A stretch of DNA of 37,109 nt from positions 1 through 37,109 of IMG/VR virus record IMGVR_UViG_3300044684_000069; one strand, 5' to 3'. This document shows positions 7,310 to 15,223 of the stretch, one piece after another; the stretch's first letter is position 1, and every line of letters begins with the position of its first letter. A model generated the notes under the pieces. It was not told where the DNA came from, did not search any database, and worked only from the letters and a program-made list of their open reading frames with translations. A program made the position numbers and the translations under genes. The stretch comes from a virus.

Positions 7310-8335
7310 ATGAAATTCTTCAAGTCCATGGCCGCTACCTTCGCGGCGTTGTTCTCCGGCCTGTGGGGCCGCCTGGGCGATGCCCTGCTGTCGTTCATGT
7401 CGCGTTCGGGTCTGGTGCTTTGCGCCGCCCCGATGCGCTCGACCGACTTCAAGGCCATCGTCGAACCGATCCTGAACAAGGCGTTCGATGGCGTCTACGA
7501 CCAGCGTGCCGACGAGTACAAGTTGGTGTTCTCGGAAGAAGACGGCATCAAGCGTTCGTATCAGGAAGAGCCGGTGATGTTCGGCTTCGGTGCTGCCCCG
7601 GAAATGCCTGACGGCATGCCGGTGACGTACCAATCCGGTGGCGTTCTCTTCAACAAGCGCTTCTCGTTCAAGGTGTATGGCCTGGCCTTCGCCCTGACCA
7701 AGGTGCTGGTTGAGGACGGCGACCACATCCGCATCGGTGCGACCTTCTCGAAGCACCTGGCGCAGTCGATGATGGAAACGCTGGAAACCATCTGTGCGAA
7801 CCAGTTGAACCGCGCGTTCAACTCATCGTATGTGGGTGGTGACGGCGTCTCGCTGTCGAATGCCTCGCATCCGATCACCAACGGCAGCTTCAGCAACATC
7901 CTGGCGACTCCTGCGGCCCTGTCTCAGACCTCGCTGGAGCAGATGTTGATCCAGATCCGCCAAGCTGTTGACAACAACGGCAAGAAGATCCGCCTGAAGG
8001 CCAAGCAACTCGTCATCGCCCCGGGCAACGAGCTGCAAGCCGAGGTGCTGTTGAAGTCGGTCCTGCGTGCCGGCACCAACAACAACGACATCAACCCTGT
8101 GAAGTCCAGCGGTGCGATCTCCGACAAGGCGGCCACGCTGTCGCGTCTGACCTCTTCCACCGCTTGGTGGGTGCAGACCGATGCGCCGAACGGCCTGAAG
8201 GTCGTGTGGCGTCGTCGCATGGAAGGCGGCATGGAAGGCGACTTCGAGACCGACTCGATGCGCTACAAGAAGACCATGCGTCTGGATGCCGGCTGGGTCG
8301 ATCCGCGTTGCGCGTTCGGCACGCCGGGCGCCTGA
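7310..8335 (+). CDS. Major capsid protein (341 aa, HK97-type)
   Basis: Forms the icosahedral shell. Segments typical of podovirus coat proteins are visible: FDGVYDQRADEYKLVF, VYGLAFALTKVLVEDGDH, SLSNASHPITNGSFSN, LSQTSLEQMLIQIRQA, RLKAKQLVIAPGNELQAE, and an end with WWVQTDAPNGLKVVWRRR and MEGDFETDSMRYKKTMRLD. AAGGAG at 7299-7304 sits 5 nt before the ATG at 7310, so the start is well supported. This gives an unusual hydrophobic N-terminal extension of about 41 residues (KFFKSMAATFAALFSGLWG) before the normal start of the fold near MRSTDFKAIVEP. Internal ATGs at 7397 and 7433 are weaker alternatives. A terminator follows. Confidence 0.9.
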   Translation: MKFFKSMAATFAALFSGLWGRLGDALLSFMSRSGLVLCAAPMRSTDFKAIVEPILNKAFDGVYDQRADEYKLVFSEEDGIKRSYQEEPVMFGFGAAPEMPDGMPVTYQSGGVLFNKRFSFKVYGLAFALTKVLVEDGDHIRIGATFSKHLAQSMMETLETICANQLNRAFNSSYVGGDGVSLSNASHPITNGSFSNILATPAALSQTSLEQMLIQIRQAVDNNGKKIRLKAKQLVIAPGNELQAEVLLKSVLRAGTNNNDINPVKSSGAISDKAATLSRLTSSTAWWVQTDAPNGLKVVWRRRMEGGMEGDFETDSMRYKKTMRLDAGWVDPRCAFGTPGA

Positions 8336-8354
8336 TGTTCAGAGACCGTGAGAT

Positions 8355-8380
8355 AGGCCCCTTCGGGGGCCTTTGTCTTT
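8355..8380 (+). terminator. Intrinsic terminator after major capsid gene
   Basis: Stem AGGCCCC, tetraloop TTCG, GGGGCCT, then TTGTCTTT. It lies 20 nt after the capsid stop and would limit read-through into the tail genes, letting capsid mRNA be made in excess. Confidence 0.85.
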
Positions 8381-8396
8381 CCACAAAGGATCAATC

Positions 8397-9599
8397 ATGG
8401 CTCTGAGCATTTGCACTGGACCCGTTGTCACTACCGGCAACATCGACTCCAGCCAGCAGCACGCGCCCGAGCAGGGGCCGAACCTTGAGTTTCAGGGTTC
8501 GGGTCTGCTGGACCCACGCTATGTCGGGACGATCGGTACTGCGCCTGGTACGCCGGTCTATGGCCTGTACGCCAATCCGTACTTCAGCTTGGTCGATGCG
8601 GTTCCTCAAGCCGCAGCAGCCAACCGGATTGCGGCGGCCCAGACGGCGACTTCCGGCACGGCAATGACGCTGGTGTCCACGCAGGGCACGGGCGTTTCTC
8701 CGAAGATCCCGCTGGTCCCGATGGGGCAGGCGAAGACCTCGGCGAACGCTGTCAACGTGCTTGCGCTGGACTTCGGTTTCACCACGGCGAACACGACCTC
8801 TGGTAGCAACTCCATCACCATCCCTTCGGGCGCCTGGAAGTTCTTCCAAGCCGGTGAGACGGTCATCATCAGCGGCGCAGGCGCTTCGGCAAACACCCCT
8901 CTGATTACGACTGTCGCGGCCACCCCAGCCGCTGGGGCAACCACTGTCACTCTGTCTGCGAATGCGGGCCAGACGGTGAGCAACGCCCAAGTCGGTAACG
9001 CGGATGCCAGTGGCGTCACGGCCTGGCCGTTCGTCCAGGCTGGTCAGATCGCATTGGCTGATCCGGCGCAGTCGCTGGCGCGAGGTGTTTCTGTCACCTC
9101 GAACAACGCGGGCGACACCGGCTGGAGTGTGACCGTTCGCGGCTACGACATCGCAGGCAATGCGATGACGGAGACCATCAGCGTCACCGCAAACAGCATC
9201 GCCTACGGCAAAAAGGCGTTCAAGTACATCGCCAGCGTCACCCCCTCCAAGGGCGGCGGCGGTTCCACGACCGGAACCTTGTCGATTGGCACGTCGGATG
9301 TGTTCGGATTCTCGGTCCGTTCGGACTTCTGGGAGTACATGAACATCTACTGGAACGGTGCATTCCTGACCGCTTCGACGGGCTGGACTGTTGCCGACGC
9401 TTCCACGCCGACTGCCACGACTGGCGATGTGCGAGGCACGCTTCAGTGCGGCACGGTCGGCGGGGGTTCCGGCGCGACGGGTTCGGCCGATGGCTCCAAG
9501 CGCCTGGCCGTGTTCATTTCGCTGCCGGTCTACAACGCAGTTGGAGCCACCAACCTGTCGTATGTGACCCTGTTCGGCAACTCTCAATTCGCCGGCTGA
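8397..9599 (+). CDS. Beta-rich virion structural protein of unknown role (400 aa)
   Basis: The ATG at 8397 follows AAAGGA at 8384-8389; a TTG at 8373 would start within the terminator and is rejected. The protein is rich in Ala, Gly, Ser, Thr and Val with many predicted strands. It has an insert of repeated small-residue strands (about residues 135-200: NSITIPSGAWKFFQAGETVII and ATTVTLSANAG) and a second beta domain with DNAGDTGWSVTV-like sequence and GNAMTETISVTANS. It is the first gene of the tail unit after the capsid terminator. Likely a virion protein; the exact place is unknown. Confidence 0.75.
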   Translation: MALSICTGPVVTTGNIDSSQQHAPEQGPNLEFQGSGLLDPRYVGTIGTAPGTPVYGLYANPYFSLVDAVPQAAAANRIAAAQTATSGTAMTLVSTQGTGVSPKIPLVPMGQAKTSANAVNVLALDFGFTTANTTSGSNSITIPSGAWKFFQAGETVIISGAGASANTPLITTVAATPAAGATTVTLSANAGQTVSNAQVGNADASGVTAWPFVQAGQIALADPAQSLARGVSVTSNNAGDTGWSVTVRGYDIAGNAMTETISVTANSIAYGKKAFKYIASVTPSKGGGGSTTGTLSIGTSDVFGFSVRSDFWEYMNIYWNGAFLTASTGWTVADASTPTATTGDVRGTLQCGTVGGGSGATGSADGSKRLAVFISLPVYNAVGATNLSYVTLFGNSQFAG

Positions 9600-9600
9600 T

Positions 9601-10590
9601 ATGGCGACCTCAGGCACCGTTGCTCGCACGAGCATCGACGTTGCTACCGTAGTGGAGCACGCTGTACGAAAGTGTGGCGTGCCCACTTCTTCTATCTCCG
9701 GGGAACAGCTTCGCACCGCAAGGGAGAACCTGTTCTTCATCCTCACTGGACTGACCAATCGGGGCATCAACCTCTGGTCGGTCCAAAAGCAGGTGCTGCC
9801 GGTGACTGCGTATCAGTCGCGGATGTACCTGTGGGCTGGTTCGGTGGACGTGCTCAACGCGCAATGGCGTTTTGGGACGTACACGGCGGCCACTACCTAC
9901 AGCGGCGCTACCGCTTCTGTCACGTTCTCATCGGCAACCACGGTCAACAGCGCAAGTGTGACGATCCCGACCGCTGGGACGTACAGCCTCGTGCTTGAAA
10001 GCTCCAACGATGGGGCGACGTGGACCCAATGCGGCTCCAACACGATGCAGGTTGCCTCCGCTGTCGGAGATCAGATTGCAGTGGACTGCGACCTCTTCAA
10101 CAGCGCGACGTATTGGCGCGTGAGGGAGACAGTCCTCAGCATCACCTGGGCGTCGGTCACGTTCTTGTCATCGACCACGGAAATACCGATGGCGAAGATG
10201 AATCGCGACGAGTACCAGAGCCTGCCGAACAAGGCATTCAGCTCCCTGCAGTCGCTTCAGTATTGGTTCGACAAGCAGACGAGCCCGCAAATCTACCTGT
10301 GGCCCGTGCCGCAACTGGCCGGCCCTCAGGCCGTCTTGATGGTGCAGCACCAGATCCAAGACGTTGGGAGTCTGACGAACAAGTTGGACGTTCCCGACCG
10401 CTGGCTGCCGGCCATCATCCACGAACTGGCCGCTGCGACTGCTCTTGAGCTACCTACCTCGATGGTCCCTCAGGGTCGGTTCGACGCCCTTACCGCACTC
10501 GCTCAGCGCTTCGTGAAGGAAGCGGAAGACGGCGAAGTTGATGGCGCTCCCATCCGGATCGCCCCCGCCATTCGTTCCTACACCCGCTAA
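9601..10590 (+). CDS. Head-tail adaptor candidate with inserted beta-sandwich (329 aa)
   Basis: The N-terminal 60 residues are helical (ARTSIDVATVVEHAVRKCG, LRTARENLFFILTGLTNRG), and the end has SLQSLQYWFDKQTSPQIYL and helical WLPAIIHELAAATALEL, patterns I associate with podovirus head-completion or adaptor proteins of the P22 gp4 kind. Residues about 90-190 are a separate beta-sandwich-like insert (ATTYSGATASVTF, YWRVRETVLSITW) resembling discoidin-type modules. The start ATG follows the previous stop by 1 nt with no clear Shine-Dalgarno, suggesting translational coupling. The role is inferred. Confidence 0.6.
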   Translation: MATSGTVARTSIDVATVVEHAVRKCGVPTSSISGEQLRTARENLFFILTGLTNRGINLWSVQKQVLPVTAYQSRMYLWAGSVDVLNAQWRFGTYTAATTYSGATASVTFSSATTVNSASVTIPTAGTYSLVLESSNDGATWTQCGSNTMQVASAVGDQIAVDCDLFNSATYWRVRETVLSITWASVTFLSSTTEIPMAKMNRDEYQSLPNKAFSSLQSLQYWFDKQTSPQIYLWPVPQLAGPQAVLMVQHQIQDVGSLTNKLDVPDRWLPAIIHELAAATALELPTSMVPQGRFDALTALAQRFVKEAEDGEVDGAPIRIAPAIRSYTR

Positions 10591-10811
10591 TGCGCTATCT
10601 CGACACACGCGGTCGTGCCGTGCTGACCGTGGGCATCTGCGACCGCTGCCAGCTCAAGTTTTCGCTGTGCGACTTGACGGCCGACCGTAACGCCCCAGGC
10701 CTTCGGGTCTGCGATCAGTGCAACGACGCATTCGACCCGTACCGCCTCCCGGCCCGGAAGACCGAGGACATCACCGTCCCGAATCCGCGTCCGGACCAAC
10801 CGCTGAGCTGA
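10590..10811 (+). CDS. Small zinc-ribbon-like phage protein (73 aa)
   Basis: Start overlaps the previous stop by 1 nt (TAATG), so translation is coupled. Two CxxC pairs (CDRC at residues 17-20 and CDQC near 41-44) form a probable zinc-binding knuckle pair: ICDRCQLKFSLCDL and RVCDQCNDAFDPYRLP. The C-terminal 20 residues are disordered and Pro-rich. Such short proteins sit between adaptor and fibre genes in related phages; function is not known to me. Confidence 0.7.
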   Translation: MRYLDTRGRAVLTVGICDRCQLKFSLCDLTADRNAPGLRVCDQCNDAFDPYRLPARKTEDITVPNPRPDQPLS

Positions 10812-10812
10812 T

Positions 10813-12000
10813 ATGACCGGATATGTGGATGCATTCGGCGGGAGTTCCGTACAACCCGCCGACCCGGCCTATCGGGCCGTAAGTCTCTCTGCCAATACGA
10901 CGCTCGTTTGGCCCCCGCAAAGCCAGTCCGCGACGGACTACGTTGCGCGGATCATGGAAGTCACGGCCGCCACGGGCGGCCTGACCCTCACTCTCCCGGA
11001 CGCGACCGCGCAGTCCAACGGCTTTGACCTGATCTTCACCAACCCTGGCGCCAACACCTACACGGTGGCCGGGAACGGCGGCACGACGATCTGCACCGTT
11101 GCTGCTGGGCAGGTCCAGTATGTCTACCTGAAGGACGCGAGTACCGCGCAGGGAACGTGGGGCGTCTTCCAGTTTGCGTCTCTTGCATCCGCTGTCGCTG
11201 CCGCCTCTCTGGTCGGCCCCGGCATCAAGGCGTCAGGCGGGGCGCTCTACGCCGCCGAGAACGTCTCGACGCTGAGCACGAACTACACCGTCCTCACGTC
11301 CGATCGAACGAATATGTTCATCTGGGCAGGCGGGGCGGGGACGATCACGCTCCCGACCGCCGCAAGCGCCGGAAGCGACTTCTTCTGGTCGCTGAGCAAC
11401 CAAGGTACTGGCGCTGTCACCGTCCAATGCCAAGGCACCGACACGCTGGACGGGGCATCGTCGCAAACCCTTTTGATTGGCGAGAGCTGCGAGTTCCATA
11501 GCTCGGGCTCGCTGTGGGTAACCAAGGGTCGCGGCCGATCAACGCAGTTCAACTTCGCCCAACTCAACAAGAGCGTCACGGGTGGAACGGTCACGCTGAC
11601 ATCAACCGAGGCGGCGAACACGATTCAGAAATATTCGGGGACGCTGACCTCCGACTGCTTCGTTGTCGTCCCTTCGACGGTCCAGGTCTATTTCGTCACC
11701 AACAACACGTCGGGCTCTTTCAATCTGACGTTCAAGACCTCCAACGTCTCAGGGGCCACGGTGACCATCGGTCAAGGCCTATCTGCAGTTCTGACCTGTG
11801 ACGGAACGAACGTCACGAACACCGCAACCACGTTCCCGATTGTCGGCGACCTCTCGCTGAACAACCACCGCATCACGAACCTTGCAACGCCCGCCAGTGC
11901 AAACGACGCGGCCAACAAGGGCTATGTGGATGCAGTGATTCCTTCGACTCTCACCACTCAATCCACCCAACTGGCCGCCCTGGCCTTCCTCATCTCCTAA
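10813..12000 (+). CDS. Tail-fibre or spike-like protein (395 aa)
   Basis: Ser/Thr/Ala/Gly-rich and beta-rich throughout. Repeated units of the type TLPDATAQSNGFDLIFTN and TLPTAASAGSDFFWSLSN suggest two related beta modules. The C-terminal part has LSLNNHRITNLATPASAND followed by KGYVDAVIP, a motif shared by many phage tail-fibre proteins where fibre trimerisation or attachment begins. The start follows the previous stop by 1 nt without a strong ribosome-binding site. It probably forms or anchors a fibre; receptor unknown. Confidence 0.7.
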   Translation: MTGYVDAFGGSSVQPADPAYRAVSLSANTTLVWPPQSQSATDYVARIMEVTAATGGLTLTLPDATAQSNGFDLIFTNPGANTYTVAGNGGTTICTVAAGQVQYVYLKDASTAQGTWGVFQFASLASAVAAASLVGPGIKASGGALYAAENVSTLSTNYTVLTSDRTNMFIWAGGAGTITLPTAASAGSDFFWSLSNQGTGAVTVQCQGTDTLDGASSQTLLIGESCEFHSSGSLWVTKGRGRSTQFNFAQLNKSVTGGTVTLTSTEAANTIQKYSGTLTSDCFVVVPSTVQVYFVTNNTSGSFNLTFKTSNVSGATVTIGQGLSAVLTCDGTNVTNTATTFPIVGDLSLNNHRITNLATPASANDAANKGYVDAVIPSTLTTQSTQLAALAFLIS

Positions 12001-12009
12001 GGAAAACGC

Positions 12010-12675
12010 ATGTCTCAACTCGTCACGCTGCCGGGGCAGATCCAAGATCCCCTGATGGTTTCGTTCACCCAGACCAACGGCACCCAAGCCAAGGTCGTGC
12101 AGGACGTGACCGCCGCGACCGGCTCTCTCCAAGGCGGTTGCCGGGTCTATGACCTCGTAGCCTCTAGCACTGATTCGTCTCCGAACTCGGTGATTCTGTG
12201 GCAGGCGGTGCAAAAGAGCCTGTACGCCAACATGGGAACGGTCACGATCACCGGCACGAACACCATCAACCGCACCTCAGGTTCGTTCGTCACCGATGGC
12301 TATGCGGTCGGCGATGAAATCATGATCCTCGGCGACACGGTGACGACCGCAAACAACGGCGTCGCTGCGGTTGTCACTTCGGTGGCTGCGGGCGCGCTCG
12401 GAGTCAACGGTACGCCGTTCACCAACGAGACGGCCGCCGCGGGGTTCCGCATCGTCAAAACCACCCGGCGCTCGACCACCACGGTGGCTGCCAACGCGGG
12501 GAACAACACTTCGACCGCGAACACCCAACTTCTCGCGACCGCGAACGACTCGACCAAGGATTCCCTCGGCATCTCTCTGGGTGCCAACGGGCTCCTGCTG
12601 GTGTCGATGGCCTCCCAAGTCGTCGGCGCTGTCCCGGCTCGCGTGACGATCACCGGCAACGCCTACCTGTACTGA
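12010..12675 (+). CDS. Tail-associated structural protein, unknown (221 aa)
   Basis: ATG preceded by AAGGAAA at 12000-12006. The product is beta-rich and small-residue-rich, beginning MSQLVTLPGQIQDPLMVSF, with a strand-rich module around GTVTITGTNTINRTSGSFV and GYAVGDEIMILGD and a polar Asn/Thr segment later. No recognised domain. It lies in the run of fibre-type genes and probably belongs to the tail or fibre complex. Confidence 0.65.
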   Translation: MSQLVTLPGQIQDPLMVSFTQTNGTQAKVVQDVTAATGSLQGGCRVYDLVASSTDSSPNSVILWQAVQKSLYANMGTVTITGTNTINRTSGSFVTDGYAVGDEIMILGDTVTTANNGVAAVVTSVAAGALGVNGTPFTNETAAAGFRIVKTTRRSTTTVAANAGNNTSTANTQLLATANDSTKDSLGISLGANGLLLVSMASQVVGAVPARVTITGNAYLY

Positions 12676-12676
12676 G

Positions 12677-13267
12677 ATGGCGATCCCTAATCCGGCATCG
12701 GGGATGCCGAACCAGACCCCTCTGGGTCCCACTGCCGCACAGATCGCAAGTGCGACGGCTGCAATGGCCGGTCCTCTCGGGGTTGCCGCGTTGGCCGGCG
12801 TACCCGGCCTGGCCACCCAAAACCCGACCTACGCAACGCCGCCGACGAAAACCATCGTCAACGGCTGCTCGGCTGGTGGTCAAGCGGGCATCGCGCTCAA
12901 CACCAATGTCGCGGCCTTTCGGCAGGTCGTCACTGGGGCGCTGACAGCCAGCGCGCTGTCCACCGTGCTCTCGATCAGCGGTCGCGGGCAGGTCGATGTG
13001 CTTGGCTTCTACACCGGAGACGCCACGGCCAGAACGCTCCGCCTTCAGGTGGTCGTCGATGGATCGACAGTGGCCTTTGACTCTACGACGGCTTCCATCA
13101 GCTCGTCGGGCCAAGGCCTCGCTGCTGCCGGAATGATCTTTTCCGGCTCCCAGAACCTGTCTTTCGGTTCGCCGATCCACTTCAATCAGTCGTTGACGGT
13201 GAACGTGGCTTCGTCTCTCACGGAGACCGGCAAGTCCACGCTGATCTACACCGCGCAGACCTACTGA
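12677..13267 (+). CDS. Tail-associated structural protein, unknown (196 aa)
   Basis: Start 1 nt after the previous stop, with no strong Shine-Dalgarno. Residues 1-60 are Ala/Pro/Gly-rich and flexible; the rest is a predicted beta-sandwich with RGQVDVLGFYTGDATARTL, VVVDGSTVAFDS and LTVNVASSLTETGKSTLI, the type seen in phage head or fibre knob proteins. Family not recognised. Context suggests a fibre tip or tail-accessory protein. Confidence 0.65.
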   Translation: MAIPNPASGMPNQTPLGPTAAQIASATAAMAGPLGVAALAGVPGLATQNPTYATPPTKTIVNGCSAGGQAGIALNTNVAAFRQVVTGALTASALSTVLSISGRGQVDVLGFYTGDATARTLRLQVVVDGSTVAFDSTTASISSSGQGLAAAGMIFSGSQNLSFGSPIHFNQSLTVNVASSLTETGKSTLIYTAQTY

Positions 13268-13269
13268 AC

Positions 13270-13551
13270 ATGATTCAGGAGTTCGGGACGCCCTACACCG
13301 GGCCGACTGTTCCGGCGGTTGTCTCTATGCGCCAAGCGAGGCAGGCCCTGTATCTCGCTGGGAAGCTCTCGGCAGTGGACAGCGCGATTGCCGCGATGAC
13401 GGACCCGACCCAGCAGCAACTCGCCTACATCTGGTGGAACTACAGCAACGAGGTGCAGCGGTCAAACCCGCTTGTCTCCGTGCTGGGGCTCGCCATCGGG
13501 CTGCAGTCGTCTGACATCGACCAGCTTTTCCAGACGGCCAATTCGCTATGA
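13270..13551 (+). CDS. Small tail-accessory protein (93 aa)
   Basis: The segment VVSMRQARQALYLAGKL followed by a short helix and IWWNYSNEVQRSNPLV matches a pattern I know from many short phage proteins at the end of tail operons (VSxRQARLAL...VDxAI...IxWEYAxxVxRxxPLV). Its function is not established as far as I know. It overlaps the next gene by 4 nt (ATGA). Confidence 0.7.
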   Translation: MIQEFGTPYTGPTVPAVVSMRQARQALYLAGKLSAVDSAIAAMTDPTQQQLAYIWWNYSNEVQRSNPLVSVLGLAIGLQSSDIDQLFQTANSL

Positions 13552-13964
13552 ACATCCTTTTGGCGAGAAAGCCGACGCTCGGGTCATGGCTGATTCGGTT
13601 CGGTACGTGGTCGCAATGGTCTCACTGCGCCATCTTGACCGATGGGCACGTCATTGACGCCACGATGCAGCGCGGTGTGGCTGAAAGGCCGTTCGCTGAG
13701 TTCGTCGCGGAGTACCCGGATCGTCTGATGCTGTCGGTTGACTGCGATGAGGCGAAGGCGCTGGCGTTCGCTCGTTCGCAGATTGGCAAGCCTTACGACT
13801 ATCTGGCAATCGTCGGGTTTGTCATCCGCCGAGGGTGGTCCAGCAGCGAAAAGTGGTTCTGTTCTGAGTTCGTTGAGGCCGTGCTTAAGGCTGGTGGGCG
13901 TCAACGTTTCCGCGAAGAACTACCCCGGATCACCCCGCGTGATGTCTGGGCGGTAACTCCCTGA
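13548..13964 (+). CDS. Permuted NlpC/P60-type papain-fold hydrolase (138 aa)
   Basis: Enzymes of the YaeF/YiiX-like permuted papain fold have the catalytic His early and the Cys late. Here His26 is in WSHCAIL, followed by GHVIDATMQRGV (the usual ligand-binding strand), then a helix ending in QIGKPYDYLA (79-87) and Cys105 in WFCSEFVEAVL. This order fits the family well. Known members cut amide or acyl bonds, often in peptidoglycan or lipids. There is no signal peptide, so it may act in the virion tail or in the cytoplasm. It overlaps both neighbours closely (ATGA at its start), placed at the join of tail and lysis genes. Confidence 0.75.
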   Translation: MNILLARKPTLGSWLIRFGTWSQWSHCAILTDGHVIDATMQRGVAERPFAEFVAEYPDRLMLSVDCDEAKALAFARSQIGKPYDYLAIVGFVIRRGWSSSEKWFCSEFVEAVLKAGGRQRFREELPRITPRDVWAVTP

Positions 13965-13965
13965 C

Positions 13966-14586
13966 ATGCGCTACCTCATTTTGATCTGCGCGCTGCTGAC
14001 AGCGTGCGGAGGCGGGAGCGCGCCCGCCGATCCTCCTAAGACCATCGCGGCTATCGGCGACTCGCTGACGCTTCAGACGGGGCTGTGCGCCGACGCTACA
14101 GGCCTTCCGTCCTGCGCTCACCCCGAGCGCTCCTACGCAACCTACATCGGCGTCATCGGCAACTTCGGGCGGGGAGGTGACACCTGTACCCCCGAGGAGC
14201 CGTTCGACTCCGGGCCGTTCAAGGGTCAGCAAAGAGGCATGACCTGGCGCATTCACGAGCTGATCGTGCTGCACCCGACACAAGGCGTCGTCTTCGCTGG
14301 CTACAACGACCTCACAAGGGGCGTCAGCAACGACCTCATCGTCAAGTGTCTGGCGGACCTGTGGTGGCGTCTTCAAGCGAACGGCATTGAACCGATCGCG
14401 ATGACCTACCCGAAGGTGCAGGTGAATACCGAAAAAGTCGCTGCTTTGAACGTGGCGATACGAGACGCGGCCAAGTCGGCGGGCATCCGGCTAGTGGACG
14501 CCGAAACCGTGGATGTGCCGACCGTCGATGGTCTGCACCCGACCGAAACCGGCGCACGCGCCATAGCCAGCCTCTTCTCAAAGTGA
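13966..14586 (+). CDS. SGNH/GDSL-type hydrolase lipoprotein (206 aa)
   Basis: A signal peptide ends in the lipobox LLTAC with Cys14 as the lipidation site, followed by GGGSAPADPP, so the protein should be anchored to a membrane facing the periplasm. The SGNH blocks are all present: block I IGDSLT with Ser33, block II Gly in FGRGGD (about 70), block III GYND with Asn114, and block V DGLHPT with Asp188 and His191. The family acts as esterases or deacetylases on acyl groups of carbohydrates or lipids. A lipid-anchored form is unusual for a phage gene and points to action on the envelope of the infected cell rather than in the virion. It overlaps the next gene by 4 nt (GTGA). Confidence 0.8.
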   Translation: MRYLILICALLTACGGGSAPADPPKTIAAIGDSLTLQTGLCADATGLPSCAHPERSYATYIGVIGNFGRGGDTCTPEEPFDSGPFKGQQRGMTWRIHELIVLHPTQGVVFAGYNDLTRGVSNDLIVKCLADLWWRLQANGIEPIAMTYPKVQVNTEKVAALNVAIRDAAKSAGIRLVDAETVDVPTVDGLHPTETGARAIASLFSK

Positions 14587-14795
14587 ACGAAATCGACCCC
14601 GTGCAATTTGGCGCACTCACTGCCCAGGTCAAGCTATTGGAGACACAGGTCTCCGAGCTTCAATCGGACGTAAAGGCGCTGCTCGCGCTGGCAAACAAAT
14701 CCAAGGGGGGATTCTGGGCCGGGATGGCGATAGCTTCCGCAATCGGAGGGATCGTCTCTTGGGTCGCTTCTCACTTTCAGTTCCTCCCGAGGTAA
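14583..14795 (+). CDS. Coiled-coil plus transmembrane protein, holin/XhlA-like (70 aa)
   Basis: GTG start overlapping the previous stop (GTGA). Residues 10-38 form a heptad coiled coil (LTAQVKLLETQVSELQSDVK), and residues 43-65 form one transmembrane segment (GFWAGMAIASAIGGIVSWVA) with a short basic end. This architecture matches phage lysis-associated proteins of the XhlA type that help holin function. It opens the lysis cassette. Assigned by architecture only. Confidence 0.65.
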   Translation: MNEIDPVQFGALTAQVKLLETQVSELQSDVKALLALANKSKGGFWAGMAIASAIGGIVSWVASHFQFLPR

Positions 14796-14797
14796 CC

Positions 14798-15046
14798 ATG
14801 AAACGCTCCGTCTCGGCCGGCATCCTCGCCGGCCTTCTTGTTTCTGCTCCTGCTGCGGAGTGGACCGGCCCCGGCGATAAGACCCTGACGCTCATCGACG
14901 AGGAAGCGGCCGACTGCGCGGTGCAGGGCGAGTGTGCGGTGTTCAGCCGTCGTCAGATCGACGCAATGCTGACGGCACAGCGCGAGATGACGCGCGACGA
15001 GATGCGCAAGCTCTGCGTGTTCGCCGGGATCGGCCGGGAGTCTTGA
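14798..15046 (+). CDS. Small secreted protein of lysis cassette (82 aa)
   Basis: The ATG at 14798 is preceded by CGAGGTAACC; an in-frame upstream ATG at 14759 lies deep in the previous gene and is less likely. Residues 1-19 (MKRSVSAGILAGLLVSAPA) form a signal peptide with an Ala-x-Ala-type cut site. The mature part has CAVQGECAVFSRRQIDAML with two Cys that could pair, followed by a helix. No lipobox. I do not recognise a named family, though similar short secreted proteins occur in podovirus lysis regions. A spanin-like role is possible but there is no supporting motif. Confidence 0.6.
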   Translation: MKRSVSAGILAGLLVSAPAAEWTGPGDKTLTLIDEEAADCAVQGECAVFSRRQIDAMLTAQREMTRDEMRKLCVFAGIGRES

Positions 15047-15223
15047 TTGGATCGCCGGCCGTTCGCGTGGGCTGTTGAAGCTCCTGACGGCTGGGTTTCC
15101 CTGTATCGAGATCAAACGAGGGCACTGGAGTTCGCTGCCCGCTGTCACGGACTGCTGATTCCGCTATTCGACCTGAGGAACAACGATGTTCCAAGCACTG
15201 AAGACGCTGGCGCAAAAGGCTAG
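15047..15223 (+). CDS. Small soluble lysis-region protein (58 aa, TTG start)
   Basis: A TTG at 15047 directly follows the previous stop, and the frame is open to TAG at 15221-15223. The product begins MDRRPFAWAVEAPDGWVSL and contains RALEFAARCHGLLIPLFDL. A pattern of this sort, an aromatic N-terminal strand and an ending near IxPLYxL, is shared by many short phage proteins, to my knowledge without a function. It is below 60 aa and so easy to miss. It overlaps the next gene by 38 nt. The alternative is that 15047-15185 is a short untranslated gap. Confidence 0.55.
   Translation: MDRRPFAWAVEAPDGWVSLYRDQTRALEFAARCHGLLIPLFDLRNNDVPSTEDAGAKG

Noticed and set aside
6734-7756. Minus-strand open frame (340 codons) opposite decoration and capsid genes
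   Set aside because: Shadow frame; it spans two well-supported plus-strand genes and has a His/Arg-rich translation with no motif.
8391-9770. Long minus-strand open frame (459 codons) opposite the structural gene at 8397-9599
   Set aside because: It is a shadow frame in GC-rich DNA; its translation is Arg-rich and low in complexity, with no domain, and the plus-strand gene has a proper ribosome-binding site.
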